From Thiobacillus sp. (lineage in GTDB: Bacteria > Pseudomonadota > Gammaproteobacteria > Burkholderiales > Thiobacillaceae): 64,000 nt of DNA. The position numbers and the translations under genes were made by a program. The stretch is from NCBI GenBank assembly GCA_030680405.1, contig JAUXVT010000012.1, positions 1-64,000 on the forward strand. Direction: 5' to 3'. The stretch's first letter is position 1; each line of letters starts with the position of its first letter. The notes beneath the pieces are model-generated. The model had not been told where the DNA came from. It was given only the letters and a program-made list of their open reading frames with translations, and searched no databases. Below, piece by piece: positions 1-10,492 of the stretch.

Positions 1-549
1 CAGCCGGCCAACCCGCGCGTGCTGATCGAAACCAGCAAGGGCAACATCACGGTGGAAGTGTTCCCCGCGCAGGCGCCGCAATCGGCCGGCAATTTTCTCA
101 ATTATGTGAAAACCGGGTTTTACGACGGCCTGGTATTCCACCGCGTGATCCCCGGCTTCATGATCCAGACCGGCGGCATGACGGCGGACATGCAGGAAAA
201 ACCGAAGAACGCACCGATCCGGAACGAGGCCGACAACGGCCTGAAGAACCTGCGCGGTACGCTGGCGATGGCGCGCACCGCCGATCCGCACTCGGCGTCG
301 TCGCAGTTCTTCATCAACGTCAAGGATAACGCCTTTCTCAACCATCGCGGACAAACACCCCAGGGCTGGGGCTATGCGGTGTTTGGCCAGGTGGTCGACG
401 GCATGGACGTGGTCGATGCCATCGTCGCGTTGCCGCGCGGCAATCGCGGCCCGCATGGCGATGTTCCCGTTGAACCGGTCGTGATGCAGCGCGTCACCGT
501 GCTGCCCGAGGCTCCCGTGCCCGCTCCCGCCGACGCCCTTAAGAAGTAA
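1..549 (+). CDS. ppiA: Cyclophilin-type peptidyl-prolyl cis-trans isomerase, 5' partial
   Basis: Catalyses cis-trans isomerisation of peptidyl-prolyl bonds. The frame is open from base 1, so the first residues ([14 protein letters not shown]) are not the N-terminus. A GTG at 19 is inside the mature domain and is unlikely to be the true start. Cyclophilin motifs are clear: [14 protein letters not shown], then the SASSQFFIN active-site stretch and [14 protein letters not shown] sequence of the type A-NPRVL just after a cleaved signal peptide is usual for periplasmic PpiA, so the missing part is probably a signal peptide; a cytoplasmic PpiB is the alternative. The C-terminus is a short Pro/Ala-rich tail. 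Confidence 0.9.
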   Translation, partial: QPANPRVLIETSKGNITVEVFPAQAPQSAGNFLNYVKTGFYDGLVFHRVIPGFMIQTGGMTADMQEKPKNAPIRNEADNGLKNLRGTLAMARTADPHSASSQFFINVKDNAFLNHRGQTPQGWGYAVFGQVVDGMDVVDAIVALPRGNRGPHGDVPVEPVVMQRVTVLPEAPVPAPADALKK

Positions 550-557
550 GGCTCGGT

Positions 558-1484
558 CTGCCTTCCACCACCAAACTGCTACTGCTCGGACTGGCCGCGC
601 CGCTCGCCATCGCGCTCGGCCTGATGGCAGGCACACTGCCCGACGACCGCGAACTGGCGATGCAGATCCTCGCCGAACTGCGCGCGCCGCGCGTGGCGGC
701 AGCATTCGCCTGCGGCGGCCTCTTGGCGCTGGCGGGCGCGCTGATGCAGACCCTGTTCCGCAACCCGCTGGCCGAACCCTATCTGCTCGGCGTGTCCGGC
801 GGCGCCGGCCTGCTGGCGCTGCTCGGCATGGCCGCCGGCCTGGCGTGGCCGTGGGTGTCGGCGCTGGCGTTCGCCGGCAGCCTGCTGGCGCTGGCGCTCG
901 CCGCCGCACTGGGCGGGCGCCTGCTGGCGCGCGACCACACGCCGCTGCTGCTGGCAGGCGTCATGCTGGCAGCCGGCTTCGGCGCCTTGATCGCACTGGT
1001 GCTGAGCGTGACGCCGGCCGAGCGCCTGCCGGGCATGCTGTTCTTCCTGATGGGCGACCTGGCATGGACCAGCCAGCCCGCGCTGCTGTGGGCGGCACTG
1101 CTGCTGGCGGTGGCCGCCGCGCTGGCGCTTTCGCGGCGGCTCGACGTGCTGCAGCTGTCGCCGCTGAAAGCCGCGTCGCTGGGCGTGGCCGTCGCCCCCA
1201 CGCGCTGGGCGCTGTTTGCGCTGGCCGGCGCCTGCACCGCGCTGGTGGTAGCGCAGGCCGGCAGCATCGGCTTCGTCGGCCTGATGGTGCCGCATGCATT
1301 GAGAAAGCTCGGCTTTGCCGGCCATCGCGTCCTGCTGCCCGTCTGCGCACTGGCTGGCGGCAGCCTGCTGGTGCTGGCCGACGCCCTGGCGCGCACCGTG
1401 ATCGAGCCGCGCGAACTGCCGGTGGGGGTGCTCACTGCCCTGCTGGGCGTGCCGATGATGCTGTGGCTGCTGCGCAAGCCATGA
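558..1484 (+). CDS. btuC: FecCD/BtuC-type ABC transporter permease (cobalamin or iron chelate)
   Basis: Inner-membrane permease of an ABC importer for vitamin B12 or siderophores. The protein is strongly hydrophobic, with the family motifs LRAPRVAAAFACGG, GALMQTLFRNPLAEPYLLG near the N-terminus and GSIGFVGLMVPHALR near the C-terminus. The start is unusual. The first ATG, at 624, would remove transmembrane helix 1, yet the frame stays open from 543 and encodes a good helix (TKLLLLGLAAPLAIALGLM). No ATG, GTG or TTG lies in that stretch. CTG at 558, preceded by TAAGG, is the best candidate and is used here, giving 308 residues. The partner ATPase lies 1.1 kb downstream, beyond an insert. No substrate-binding protein (BtuF) is visible in the window. 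Confidence 0.8.
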   Translation: MPSTTKLLLLGLAAPLAIALGLMAGTLPDDRELAMQILAELRAPRVAAAFACGGLLALAGALMQTLFRNPLAEPYLLGVSGGAGLLALLGMAAGLAWPWVSALAFAGSLLALALAAALGGRLLARDHTPLLLAGVMLAAGFGALIALVLSVTPAERLPGMLFFLMGDLAWTSQPALLWAALLLAVAAALALSRRLDVLQLSPLKAASLGVAVAPTRWALFALAGACTALVVAQAGSIGFVGLMVPHALRKLGFAGHRVLLPVCALAGGSLLVLADALARTVIEPRELPVGVLTALLGVPMMLWLLRKP

Positions 1485-1563
1485 GTTGGCAGATGCAGCC
1501 TGGTTATGCGGCAGAATTGCCGTCTAAATTTACGTTTTTACACAAATCAGCTAAGGCGGACAC

Positions 1564-2367
1564 ATGGCCCATTTTCTGAGAGATCAACTAATTTCGAATG
1601 TTTTGATTACTGAGGAAAGTCTGACCCAGTTGTCAGCTATCTTCGAAGATCGAGAAAAAATGCTCAATGGAATTGCCGCCGCGACAAAGAGCGAAGACGA
1701 TGAAGCAACTCTAGTGTTCATCATCCGTTTCGACAACAAAGGCTATCGGGTTTTTTCAATCGACGACCTGCTGAGATATTTTCAACAAGCAAAGTCCGTC
1801 GAGCGCGTACTTATTACTCTTGAAACAACCAGAAGTTTGCGCAACAACCGCCAAGCAGGGACTTTTATGGAGCTTCGGTTAGATGAAATGGAGCCTCATA
1901 CATCTTTTCTGAATGTAACGTCTGATGATAAAGATTGGGTAGAGGCATCTTTCTCTGCTGTCCAAGAGGCATTGGACAAATATCGCCATCGGACGGGTTG
2001 GGTTAGAACCGCCTGGACTACATTTTCGGTGCAACTTGTGGGCGTAACCCTCGGGTTCCTTTTAAGCCTATGGGCGGCCGCAAAGCTCTCCCCAAAGTTG
2101 ATCATTGAGAGTCCATTTGTAATCAGTTTTATTTTTGTTTTTCTCTTGTTCTCAAATACATGGTCTTATCTAAACCAAATTATTTTGCGCGTTTTGAACA
2201 TAGCGTTTCCAAACATTAAATTTATACGCCGTGACAAAGAACGTTTGCATTGGCTAATACAAGCTGTGGTTGGTGGTGCAGTTGGCGCTGCTGTTCTTTA
2301 TTTTTTAAGCCAAGCCGGTACTTTCTTCCTCGACCTTCTTAGCAGTCTTGTTGATAAAAGTGCATAG
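1564..2367 (+). CDS. Unknown protein with soluble N-terminal domain and three C-terminal membrane segments
   Basis: 267 residues, not recognised. A good ribosome site (AAGGCGG at about 1553) precedes the ATG. Residues 1-145 are soluble and charged; the stretch around 101-140 (FMELRLDEMEP, then DDKDWVEASFSAVQEAL) looks like a small alpha/beta domain. Hydrophobic segments lie near 153-174, 184-203 and 229-251, separated by a basic loop (IKFIRRDKERLH). G+C and codon use are clearly lower than in the neighbours, with A/T-ending codons such as ttt and att, which suggests recent acquisition. It sits inside the btuCD operon in the same direction, so it may be co-transcribed, but nothing links it to cobalamin. 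No function is proposed. Confidence 0.75.
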   Translation: MAHFLRDQLISNVLITEESLTQLSAIFEDREKMLNGIAAATKSEDDEATLVFIIRFDNKGYRVFSIDDLLRYFQQAKSVERVLITLETTRSLRNNRQAGTFMELRLDEMEPHTSFLNVTSDDKDWVEASFSAVQEALDKYRHRTGWVRTAWTTFSVQLVGVTLGFLLSLWAAAKLSPKLIIESPFVISFIFVFLLFSNTWSYLNQIILRVLNIAFPNIKFIRRDKERLHWLIQAVVGGAVGAAVLYFLSQAGTFFLDLLSSLVDKSA

Positions 2368-2571
2368 CCATTTGGTCAAATGGGACGCCTCGCCGGCAAG
2401 CCGGCTCGCGCCTCTTAGCTCAAACAGCATATACAGGCACCTCAGCGCACCGAAATCAGAAACCGCCGACCTAAAGTGTCCCGTCATGAGGTTGTTCCAA
2501 ATCGAGGAATGGCTAATCAAGCATGTCGGAAAACTGCCGGCCAACCCGGCGCAGCGCCCCTAAACTTGAAC
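2368..2571. other. Non-coding tail of the insert before btuD
   Basis: About 200 bases with no convincing gene. It holds a short palindrome, GCCGG-CAAG-CCGGC (about 2391-2404), that resembles the core of REP-type elements, and near the right edge the GGCCAAC/GTTGGCC inverted repeat. It could be the recombination end of the acquired segment. Confidence 0.4.
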
Positions 2572-2596
2572 GTTGGCCCTCACTACCAACCTGGCT

Positions 2597-3331
2597 ATGA
2601 GCCTGACCATCCAACACCTCTCCCTCCATACCGGCACCCGCACGCTGGTCGACTCGCTCGACCTCGCGCTCGAACCCGGCGAAGTGCTCGGCATCCTCGG
2701 CGCCAACGGCGCCGGCAAGTCGACGCTGCTGACGGTGCTGGCGGGGCTCGCCGCCCCGGCGCACGGCCGCGTCACGCTTGACGGCCAGCCGCTCGATGCC
2801 CTGCCGCCGCTCACTCGCGCGCAGCACATCGGCCTGCTGCCGCAGGGCGACGAGGGCGGGTTTTTCGGCAGCGTGGCCGACTTCGTCGCGCTCGGACACT
2901 TTCCGTTCGGCGGGCCGGCGCCCGATCTGGCCACGCACCTCGCTACCTGGGAATTGGCTGATCTCGCTAACCGTCCGCTCGACACGCTGTCCGGCGGCGA
3001 ACGCCAGCGCGCACGACTGGCGCAGCTGGCGGTGCAGGCGCCGCGCATCGCCCTGCTCGACGAGCCGCTGACGCATCTGGACCCTGCGCATCAGGCCCGG
3101 CTGCTGGCCTGGGCGCGCAGCGAGGCCGACGCCGGCCACAGCGTGGTGCTGACCCTGCACGACCCCAACTGGGCGGCCTGCCACTGCGACCGCCTGCTGT
3201 TTCTGCATGGCAACGGGCGCTGGCAATTGGGCACGCCGGCCGATCTGCTCACCCCGGACTCGCTCGAAGCCCTGTACGGCCCCGGCACGGCGGCACTGTG
3301 GCGGCAGAATGGTCGAGCCCAGCCTGTATAA
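2597..3331 (+). CDS. btuD: ABC transporter ATP-binding protein (cobalamin/iron-chelate type)
   Basis: Cytoplasmic ATPase that should energise the BtuC-like permease upstream. From ATG 2597 the protein has 244 residues. Walker A (GANGAGKST) lies at 35-43, the Q-loop at 82-84, the ABC signature LSGGERQR at 131-138 and Walker B ending in D155-E156. This start gives the standard ABC N-terminus (MSLTIQHLSL); a TTG at 2573 would add eight residues and would coincide with the edge of the insert. The gene ends at a TAA that overlaps a TATAAT box possibly serving pcnB. Confidence 0.88.
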   Translation: MSLTIQHLSLHTGTRTLVDSLDLALEPGEVLGILGANGAGKSTLLTVLAGLAAPAHGRVTLDGQPLDALPPLTRAQHIGLLPQGDEGGFFGSVADFVALGHFPFGGPAPDLATHLATWELADLANRPLDTLSGGERQRARLAQLAVQAPRIALLDEPLTHLDPAHQARLLAWARSEADAGHSVVLTLHDPNWAACHCDRLLFLHGNGRWQLGTPADLLTPDSLEALYGPGTAALWRQNGRAQPV

Positions 3332-3332
3332 T
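3327..3332 (+). promoter_or_regulatory. Candidate -10 box for pcnB
   Basis: A perfect TATAAT overlaps the btuD stop codon and lies 39 bases before the pcnB ATG. No good -35 is visible at 16-18 bases, and pcnB itself has no Shine-Dalgarno sequence. Confidence 0.35.
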
Positions 3333-3371
3333 CGCCCTCTGTTTTTACATTCACTCGCCACCGCGCACCCC

Positions 3372-4727
3372 ATGATTCGTCGCATCATCAATAAAGTATT
3401 TGGCCGCAAGTCACGCGCCTCCAGTTCCAGCGCGAAAATCCTGCCGCAGGCCGCCCACGGCATCCGCCGCGACCAGCTCGACGACTGCGCGCTGAAAACC
3501 TGCGAAACGCTGGCGCAGGCGGGATTCAAGGGCTACCTCGTGGGCGGCGCGGTGCGCGACCTGCTGCTGGGCAAGACGCCCAAGGACTTCGACGTCGCCA
3601 CCGATGCCACCCCTGAAGAAGTGCGGCGGCTGTTCCGCCGTTCGCGCATCATCGGGCGCCGCTTCCAGATCGTTCACGTGATGTGCGGACGCGTCACCAT
3701 CGAAGTCACCACCTTCCGCTCCAACGGCCAGAAGGAAGCCGAGGACGAGGATGAACGGCCGACCGACGAACACGGCCGTCTGCTGTCCGACAACGTGTTC
3801 GGCAACATGGCGGACGACGCCGCGCGCCGCGACTTCACCATCAACGCGCTGTATTACGACCCGTTGAGCGAGGAAGTGCACGACTATTTCGGCGGCGTGG
3901 CCGACTGCAAGAAGCGCGTGCTGCGCATGATCGGCGACCCCGAGACGCGCTTCCGCGAAGACCCGGTGCGCATGCTGCGCGCCGCGCGCTTTGCCGCCAA
4001 GCTCGATTTCCACATCGACCCCGACACCCGCAAGCCGGTCGCCACGCTGGCGCCGCTGTTGGCCAACATTCCACGCGCACGCATCTTCGACGAGGCGCTG
4101 AAGCTCTTGATGTCCGGCCACGCGCTGCGCGGCGTCCACCAGCTGCGCGCCGAAGGCCTGCACCACGGCATGCTGCCGCTGCTCGACACGATCCTTGACG
4201 ATTCCATCGGCGAGCGCTTCATCACCGCCGCGCTGAAAACCACCGACGCGCGCATCGCGCAGGACAAGCCGGCGTCGCCGGCCTTCCTGTTCGGCACGCT
4301 GCTGTGGCCGCAAGTGCTGCAGCGCTGGCGCGCGCTCGAAGCCGCCGGCGAAAAGCCGCAGCCCGCGCTGTTTGCGGCGATGGACGAGGTGCTCGACGCG
4401 CAGCGCGGCCAGCTCGCCATCCCGCGCCGTTACGACGGCATGATCAAGGAAATCTGGGCGCTGCAGCCGCGCTTCGACCAGCGCGGCGGGCAACGCCCGT
4501 ATCGCCTGCTGGAACATCCGCGCTTCCGCGCCGCCTACGACTTCTTGCTGCTGCGCGCCGAATCCGGCGAGGTCGCCAGCGAGCTCGGCGACTGGTGGAC
4601 GCGCTTCCAGGAGGTCGATGACGACGAGCGCGCCGCCATGCTGCTGGTCGACAGCGCACCCAAGGCGCGCCGCAAGCGCAAGCGTAGAAAGCCGGGGGAT
4701 TCCGCCGGCGAGGCGCAGCCTGAATGA
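3372..4727 (+). CDS. pcnB: Poly(A) polymerase I
   Basis: Adds 3' poly(A) tails that mark RNA for decay. It belongs to the class II nucleotidyltransferases related to CCA-adding enzymes. From ATG 3372 it has 451 residues. The nucleotide-binding motif GGAVRDLLLGKTPKDFDVAT carries the DFD metal ligands, followed by RRLFRRSRIIGRRFQIVHV, and RREDVRM-type residues appear as FREDPVRMLRAARFAAKL. The C-terminus is very basic (ARRKRKRRK), typical of PcnB and absent from CCA-transferases. Upstream frame extensions to 3207 are btuD shadow. The stop overlaps the folK start as ATGA, implying coupled translation. Confidence 0.92.
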   Translation: MIRRIINKVFGRKSRASSSSAKILPQAAHGIRRDQLDDCALKTCETLAQAGFKGYLVGGAVRDLLLGKTPKDFDVATDATPEEVRRLFRRSRIIGRRFQIVHVMCGRVTIEVTTFRSNGQKEAEDEDERPTDEHGRLLSDNVFGNMADDAARRDFTINALYYDPLSEEVHDYFGGVADCKKRVLRMIGDPETRFREDPVRMLRAARFAAKLDFHIDPDTRKPVATLAPLLANIPRARIFDEALKLLMSGHALRGVHQLRAEGLHHGMLPLLDTILDDSIGERFITAALKTTDARIAQDKPASPAFLFGTLLWPQVLQRWRALEAAGEKPQPALFAAMDEVLDAQRGQLAIPRRYDGMIKEIWALQPRFDQRGGQRPYRLLEHPRFRAAYDFLLLRAESGEVASELGDWWTRFQEVDDDERAAMLLVDSAPKARRKRKRRKPGDSAGEAQPE

Positions 4728-5230
4728 GCGTGATCGCCACCATCGGGCTGGGCGCCAATCTCAACGACCCGGCGGCGCAGGTGGAATACGCGCTGGCCGA
4801 GCTCGATCGCCTGCCCGGCACCCGGCTGCTGGCCCGCTCCAGCCTGTACGCCTCGGCGCCGGTCGGCTACGTCGACCAGCCCGACTTCATCAACGCGGTG
4901 GCGCAGGTGGAAACCGACCTCGCGCCGCGCGCGCTGCTGGTCGCGCTGCTCGACATCGAACACCGTCACGGCCGCGAGCGCAGCTTTCGCAATGCACCTC
5001 GTACGCTCGATCTCGACCTGCTGCTGTACGGCGATGCGCACTTCCATGAGGAGGGATTGACACTGCCGCATCCACGCATGCACGAACGCGCCTTCGTGCT
5101 GTTGCCGCTGCTGGAAATCGCGCCTGCTACGGTGATCCCCGGCCGTGGCCGCGCTGCCGACTGGCTTGCCGCCTGCGCCGATCAGAGCGTGGTTCACCTT
5201 CCACCTCCTGCCGCTGCCGTCAACGCATGA
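4724..5230 (+). CDS. folK: 2-amino-4-hydroxy-6-hydroxymethyldihydropteridine pyrophosphokinase
   Basis: HPPK transfers pyrophosphate from ATP to 6-hydroxymethyl-7,8-dihydropterin in folate synthesis. 168 residues, the usual length. Family motifs include the N-terminal GLGANLNDP, then RHGRERSFRNAPRTLDLDLLLYG, which carries the catalytic Arg and Asp residues, and LPHPRMHERAFVLLPL. It overlaps pcnB and the downstream kinase gene by ATGA at both ends. Confidence 0.95.
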   Translation: MSVIATIGLGANLNDPAAQVEYALAELDRLPGTRLLARSSLYASAPVGYVDQPDFINAVAQVETDLAPRALLVALLDIEHRHGRERSFRNAPRTLDLDLLLYGDAHFHEEGLTLPHPRMHERAFVLLPLLEIAPATVIPGRGRAADWLAACADQSVVHLPPPAAAVNA

Positions 5231-5868
5231 CGCTTTCCCGTTACCGTTACGTCGTGGTCGAAGGCCCGATCGGCGCCGGCAAGACCAGCCTCACCCACAA
5301 GCTGGCCGAACGCCTCAATGCCGACACCCTGCTGGAAAACGCCAGTGACAACCCCTTCCTGCCGCGCTTTTATCAGGAGCCCAAACGCTACGCGCTGCCG
5401 ACGCAGCTGCATTTCCTGTTCGAGCGCTCGCGCCAACTGCGCGAACTGGCGCAGGGCGACCTGTTTCGCGCCGCCATCGTGTCGGACTTCCTGATCGACA
5501 AGGACATGCTGTTTGCGCGCCTGAACCTGGACGACGACGAATTCGACCTGTACCAGAAGGTGTATGCCGACCTCGCCCCGCAGGCGCCGACGCCCGACCT
5601 GGTGATCTACCTGCAGGCGCCGGTCGACGCGTTGCAGGAGCGCGTCAAACGCCGCGGCGTGGATTTCGAGCGCGGCATGGATGCGGGCTACCTGCAACGC
5701 CTGGCCAACAGCTACAGTGAGTTCTTCCATCGCTACGAGGCCGCGCCGCTGCTCATCGTCAATACCAGCAACCTCAACTTCGCGCAGAGCGACGCCGATT
5801 TCGAGCTGCTGCTGAAGCGCGTGAGCAAGATGCGCGGCCCGCGTGAATTCTTCAACCGGGCGGCATGA
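5227..5868 (+). CDS. Deoxynucleoside kinase (dGK/dCK family)
   Basis: 213 residues. P-loop GPIGAGKTS at 13-21 in a context typical of the eukaryote-like deoxynucleoside kinases ([15 protein letters not shown]), followed by the substrate-pocket stretch [25 protein letters not shown] and the ERS motif [11 protein letters not shown]. The lid [14 protein letters not shown] is Arg-rich as expected. It phosphorylates salvage deoxynucleosides; which base it prefers cannot be read from the sequence. The position between folK and panB recurs in betaproteobacteria. Its start overlaps the folK stop. Confidence 0.85.
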   Translation: MTLSRYRYVVVEGPIGAGKTSLTHKLAERLNADTLLENASDNPFLPRFYQEPKRYALPTQLHFLFERSRQLRELAQGDLFRAAIVSDFLIDKDMLFARLNLDDDEFDLYQKVYADLAPQAPTPDLVIYLQAPVDALQERVKRRGVDFERGMDAGYLQRLANSYSEFFHRYEAAPLLIVNTSNLNFAQSDADFELLLKRVSKMRGPREFFNRAA

Positions 5869-5869
5869 G

Positions 5870-6658
5870 ATGAGCGTCACCCTGTCCACCCTCAAAACCA
5901 TACGCAGCAAGGGCGAAAAAATCGCCGTGCTCACCTGCTACGACGCCAGCTTCGCGCGCGTGCTCGATGCCGCCGGGGTGGACGTGCTGCTGGTCGGCGA
6001 TTCGCTCGGCATGGTGATCCAGGGCCACGCCTCGACGCTGCCGGTGAAGCTCGCCGAAATGGCCTATCACACGCGCTGCGTCGCCGCCGGCACTGAGCGC
6101 GCCTTCATCGTCGCCGACCTGCCCTTCGGCAGCTACCAACCCTCACCCGAGCGTGCGTTTGCCGCCAGTGCGCGGCTGATGGCGGCGGGTGCGCACATGG
6201 TCAAGCTGGAAGGCGGCGCGGTGATGGTCGACACCGTGGCCTTCCTCACCCGGCGCGGCATCCCGGTGTGCGCGCACGTGGGCCTGTTGCCGCAGTCGGT
6301 GAACCAGCTCGGCGGCTACCGGGTGCAGGGGCGCGACGAGGCCGCCGCGGCGCAACTGGTCGCCGACGCGCGTGCGCTGGAAGCCGCAGGCGCCGGCCTC
6401 ATCGTGCTGGAAATGGTGCCCGCCGCACTGGCCAAAACCGTCACCACGGCACTCACCATTCCGACCATCGGCATCGGCGCCGGCGCCGACTGTTCCGGCC
6501 AGGTGCTGGTGCTGTACGACATGCTGGGGCTGTATCCGCGCGCGCCGAAATTCTCGAAGAACTTCCTCGCCGGAACCGACGGCATCGAGGCCGCCACGCG
6601 CGCCTACGTCGCCGCGGTGAAGGACGGCAGCTTCCCGGCCGCCGAACACGCGTTCTGA
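5870..6658 (+). CDS. panB: 3-methyl-2-oxobutanoate hydroxymethyltransferase (ketopantoate synthase)
   Basis: First committed step of pantothenate synthesis: alpha-ketoisovalerate plus methylene-tetrahydrofolate gives ketopantoate. 262 residues from ATG 5870, one base after the previous stop. Motifs: [32 protein letters not shown] (Mg site), [14 protein letters not shown] and [15 protein letters not shown]. The stop TGA shares its A with the panC ATG. Placement next to folK is sensible, as PanB uses a folate cofactor. Confidence 0.96.
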   Translation: MSVTLSTLKTIRSKGEKIAVLTCYDASFARVLDAAGVDVLLVGDSLGMVIQGHASTLPVKLAEMAYHTRCVAAGTERAFIVADLPFGSYQPSPERAFAASARLMAAGAHMVKLEGGAVMVDTVAFLTRRGIPVCAHVGLLPQSVNQLGGYRVQGRDEAAAAQLVADARALEAAGAGLIVLEMVPAALAKTVTTALTIPTIGIGAGADCSGQVLVLYDMLGLYPRAPKFSKNFLAGTDGIEAATRAYVAAVKDGSFPAAEHAF

Positions 6659-7503
6659 TGCAGGTTTTCCATACTGCCGCCGAATTACGCGCCGCGCTCG
6701 CCGGACAAACCGGCACGGCTTTCGTACCGACCATGGGCAACCTGCACGCCGGGCACGTGTCGCTGGTCGAACTGGCGAAACGGCACGGCCAGCCGGTGGT
6801 GGCGAGCATTTTCGTCAACCCGCTGCAGTTCGGCGCCGGCGAGGATTTCGCGCGTTATCCGCGCACCCTGGCCGCCGACTGCGAGAAGCTCGCCGCCGCC
6901 GGTTGCGCGTTCGTGTTTGCGCCGGACGTCGCCGAACTGTATCCGGTGCCGCAGACGTTTACCGTGCAGCCGCCCGACAGCCTCGCCAACGACTTGTGTG
7001 GCGCGTTCCGCCCCGGCCATTTCAGCGGCGTCGCCACCGTGGTGCTGAAGCTGTTCAACCTGGTGCAGCCACGCGTGGCGGTGTTCGGCAAGAAGGATTT
7101 CCAGCAGTTGCTTGTCATCCGCGAACTGGTGCGGCAATTCAACCTGCCGATCGAAATCGTGGCGGGCAACACGCTGCGCGAAGCCGACGGGCTGGCGATG
7201 AGTTCGCGCAATGCCTATCTCGGCGCGTCCGAGCGCATCCAGGCAGCGCAGCTGCAGCGTGAACTCGCCGCCATCGTGGCAGCGATCCAGGCGGGCGAAC
7301 GCGATTTCGAGGCGCTCACCGCCGCTGCCGCCCGCCACCTGAAAATGGCGGGCTGGCGCGTCGATTATGTCGCGTTGCGCGATGCCGCGACCCTGCAGGC
7401 GCCCACGCCAGACAACGGCCGGCTGGTGGCGCTGGGCGCGGCCTGGCTGGGAAAAACCCGGCTGATCGACAACCTCGAGAGCGCCTTGGGCAATCAGCCC
7501 TGA
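6658..7503 (+). CDS. panC: Pantothenate synthetase
   Basis: Joins pantoate and beta-alanine with ATP via pantoyl-adenylate. 281 residues from ATG 6658. The HIGH-like adenylation motif PTMGNLHAGH is at 24-33; later motifs are SIFVNPLQFGAGEDFARYPR, RPGHFSGVATVVLKLFN, FGKKDFQQL and the KMSKS-like LAMSSRNAYL. Translation is coupled to panB. Confidence 0.96.
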   Translation: MQVFHTAAELRAALAGQTGTAFVPTMGNLHAGHVSLVELAKRHGQPVVASIFVNPLQFGAGEDFARYPRTLAADCEKLAAAGCAFVFAPDVAELYPVPQTFTVQPPDSLANDLCGAFRPGHFSGVATVVLKLFNLVQPRVAVFGKKDFQQLLVIRELVRQFNLPIEIVAGNTLREADGLAMSSRNAYLGASERIQAAQLQRELAAIVAAIQAGERDFEALTAAAARHLKMAGWRVDYVALRDAATLQAPTPDNGRLVALGAAWLGKTRLIDNLESALGNQP

Positions 7504-7514
7504 GGTTTTATAAT
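7486..7514 (+). promoter_or_regulatory. Probable sigma-70 promoter of panD
   Basis: TTGGGC (7486-7491), 17 bases, then a perfect TATAAT (7509-7514). It lies within the last codons of panC and just after its stop, giving a short leader of roughly 25 bases before the panD ribosome site GAGGG. Confidence 0.55.
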
Positions 7515-7543
7515 GTATGTCCTTTTTTTGTGAGGGCACCGTC

Positions 7544-7924
7544 ATGCAAAGAACGATGCTCAAGTCCAAGCTTCACCGGGCAACCGTCACGCACTCCGAG
7601 CTGCACTACGAAGGCTCGTGCGCCATCGACGAGACCCTCCTGGACGCGGCCAACATCCACGAATACGAGCAGATCCAGATCTACAACGTCACCAACGGCG
7701 AGCGCTTCACCACCTATGCCATCCGCGCTGCGCGCGGCTCCGGCATCATTTCGGTGAACGGCGCGGCCGCGCACAAGGCCAATCCGGACGACCTCGTCAT
7801 CATCGCCACCTACGCGGTCTACAACGAGTTGGAACTGGCACGCTATGCGCCGGAACTGGTGTACGTCGGTGCAGACAACCGCATCGTCGACACCCGCCAC
7901 GCCATTCCGGTTCAGGCGGCGTAA
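7544..7924 (+). CDS. panD: Aspartate 1-decarboxylase proenzyme
   Basis: Makes beta-alanine from aspartate for PanC. 126 residues from ATG 7544. This start places the self-cleavage site at Gly24-Ser25 (HYEGSCAID), the same position as in the E. coli enzyme; Ser25 becomes the pyruvoyl cofactor. Other conserved residues: K9 in LKSKLHR, the Tyr/Asn stretch [14 protein letters not shown] and [18 protein letters not shown]. It completes panBCD but appears to have its own promoter, and a strong terminator follows. Confidence 0.96.
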   Translation: MQRTMLKSKLHRATVTHSELHYEGSCAIDETLLDAANIHEYEQIQIYNVTNGERFTTYAIRAARGSGIISVNGAAAHKANPDDLVIIATYAVYNELELARYAPELVYVGADNRIVDTRHAIPVQAA

Positions 7925-7942
7925 GCCAGCGCCAACCCAATC

Positions 7943-7970
7943 AAAAAGGCCGGGGAAACCCGGCCTTTTT
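7943..7970. terminator. Bidirectional intrinsic terminator between panD and glgP
   Basis: A perfect 12-bp stem (AAAAAGGCCGGG, loop GAAA, CCCGGCCTTTTT) has a T run on either strand. It lies 18 bases after panD and 26 bases beyond the glgP stop and so serves both converging units. Confidence 0.9.
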
Positions 7971-7996
7971 GTTGCGCACCCGGCAGGCATCAGCGC

Positions 7997-10488
<2,492 letters not shown>

Positions 10489-10492
<4 letters not shown>

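Larger units (their letters stand above)
1486..2572. mobile_element. Putative acquired 1.09 kb insert splitting btuC and btuD
   Basis: The sequence between the end of btuC and the start of btuD is far lower in G+C than its surroundings: I count 28/60, 26/60 and 16/60 G or C in the lines beginning 1621, 1921 and 2101, against 48/60 in the line at 1081. The hexamer GTTGGC occurs at both edges (1485-1490 and 2572-2577). Removing one copy with the insert would restore a btuC-btuD pair about 25 bases apart. The right edge carries an inverted repeat, GGCCAAC (2539-2545) and GTTGGCC (2572-2578), around an inner GGCGC/GCGCC hairpin. No transposase or integrase is encoded. The boundaries are inferred from the repeat and from composition. 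Confidence 0.45.

Noticed and set aside
579-1477. Long minus-strand frames opposite the permease gene
   Set aside because: Arg/Gln/His-rich shadow translations of a G+C-rich membrane-protein gene, with no motif or ribosome site.
2368-2578. Canonical integron attC site at the end of the insert
   Set aside because: The outer heptamers are complementary, and the right end resembles attC, but neither fits RYYYAAC/GTTRRRY exactly, the span between them (40 bases) is too short and the L'/L'' pairing is missing. Kept only as a resemblance.
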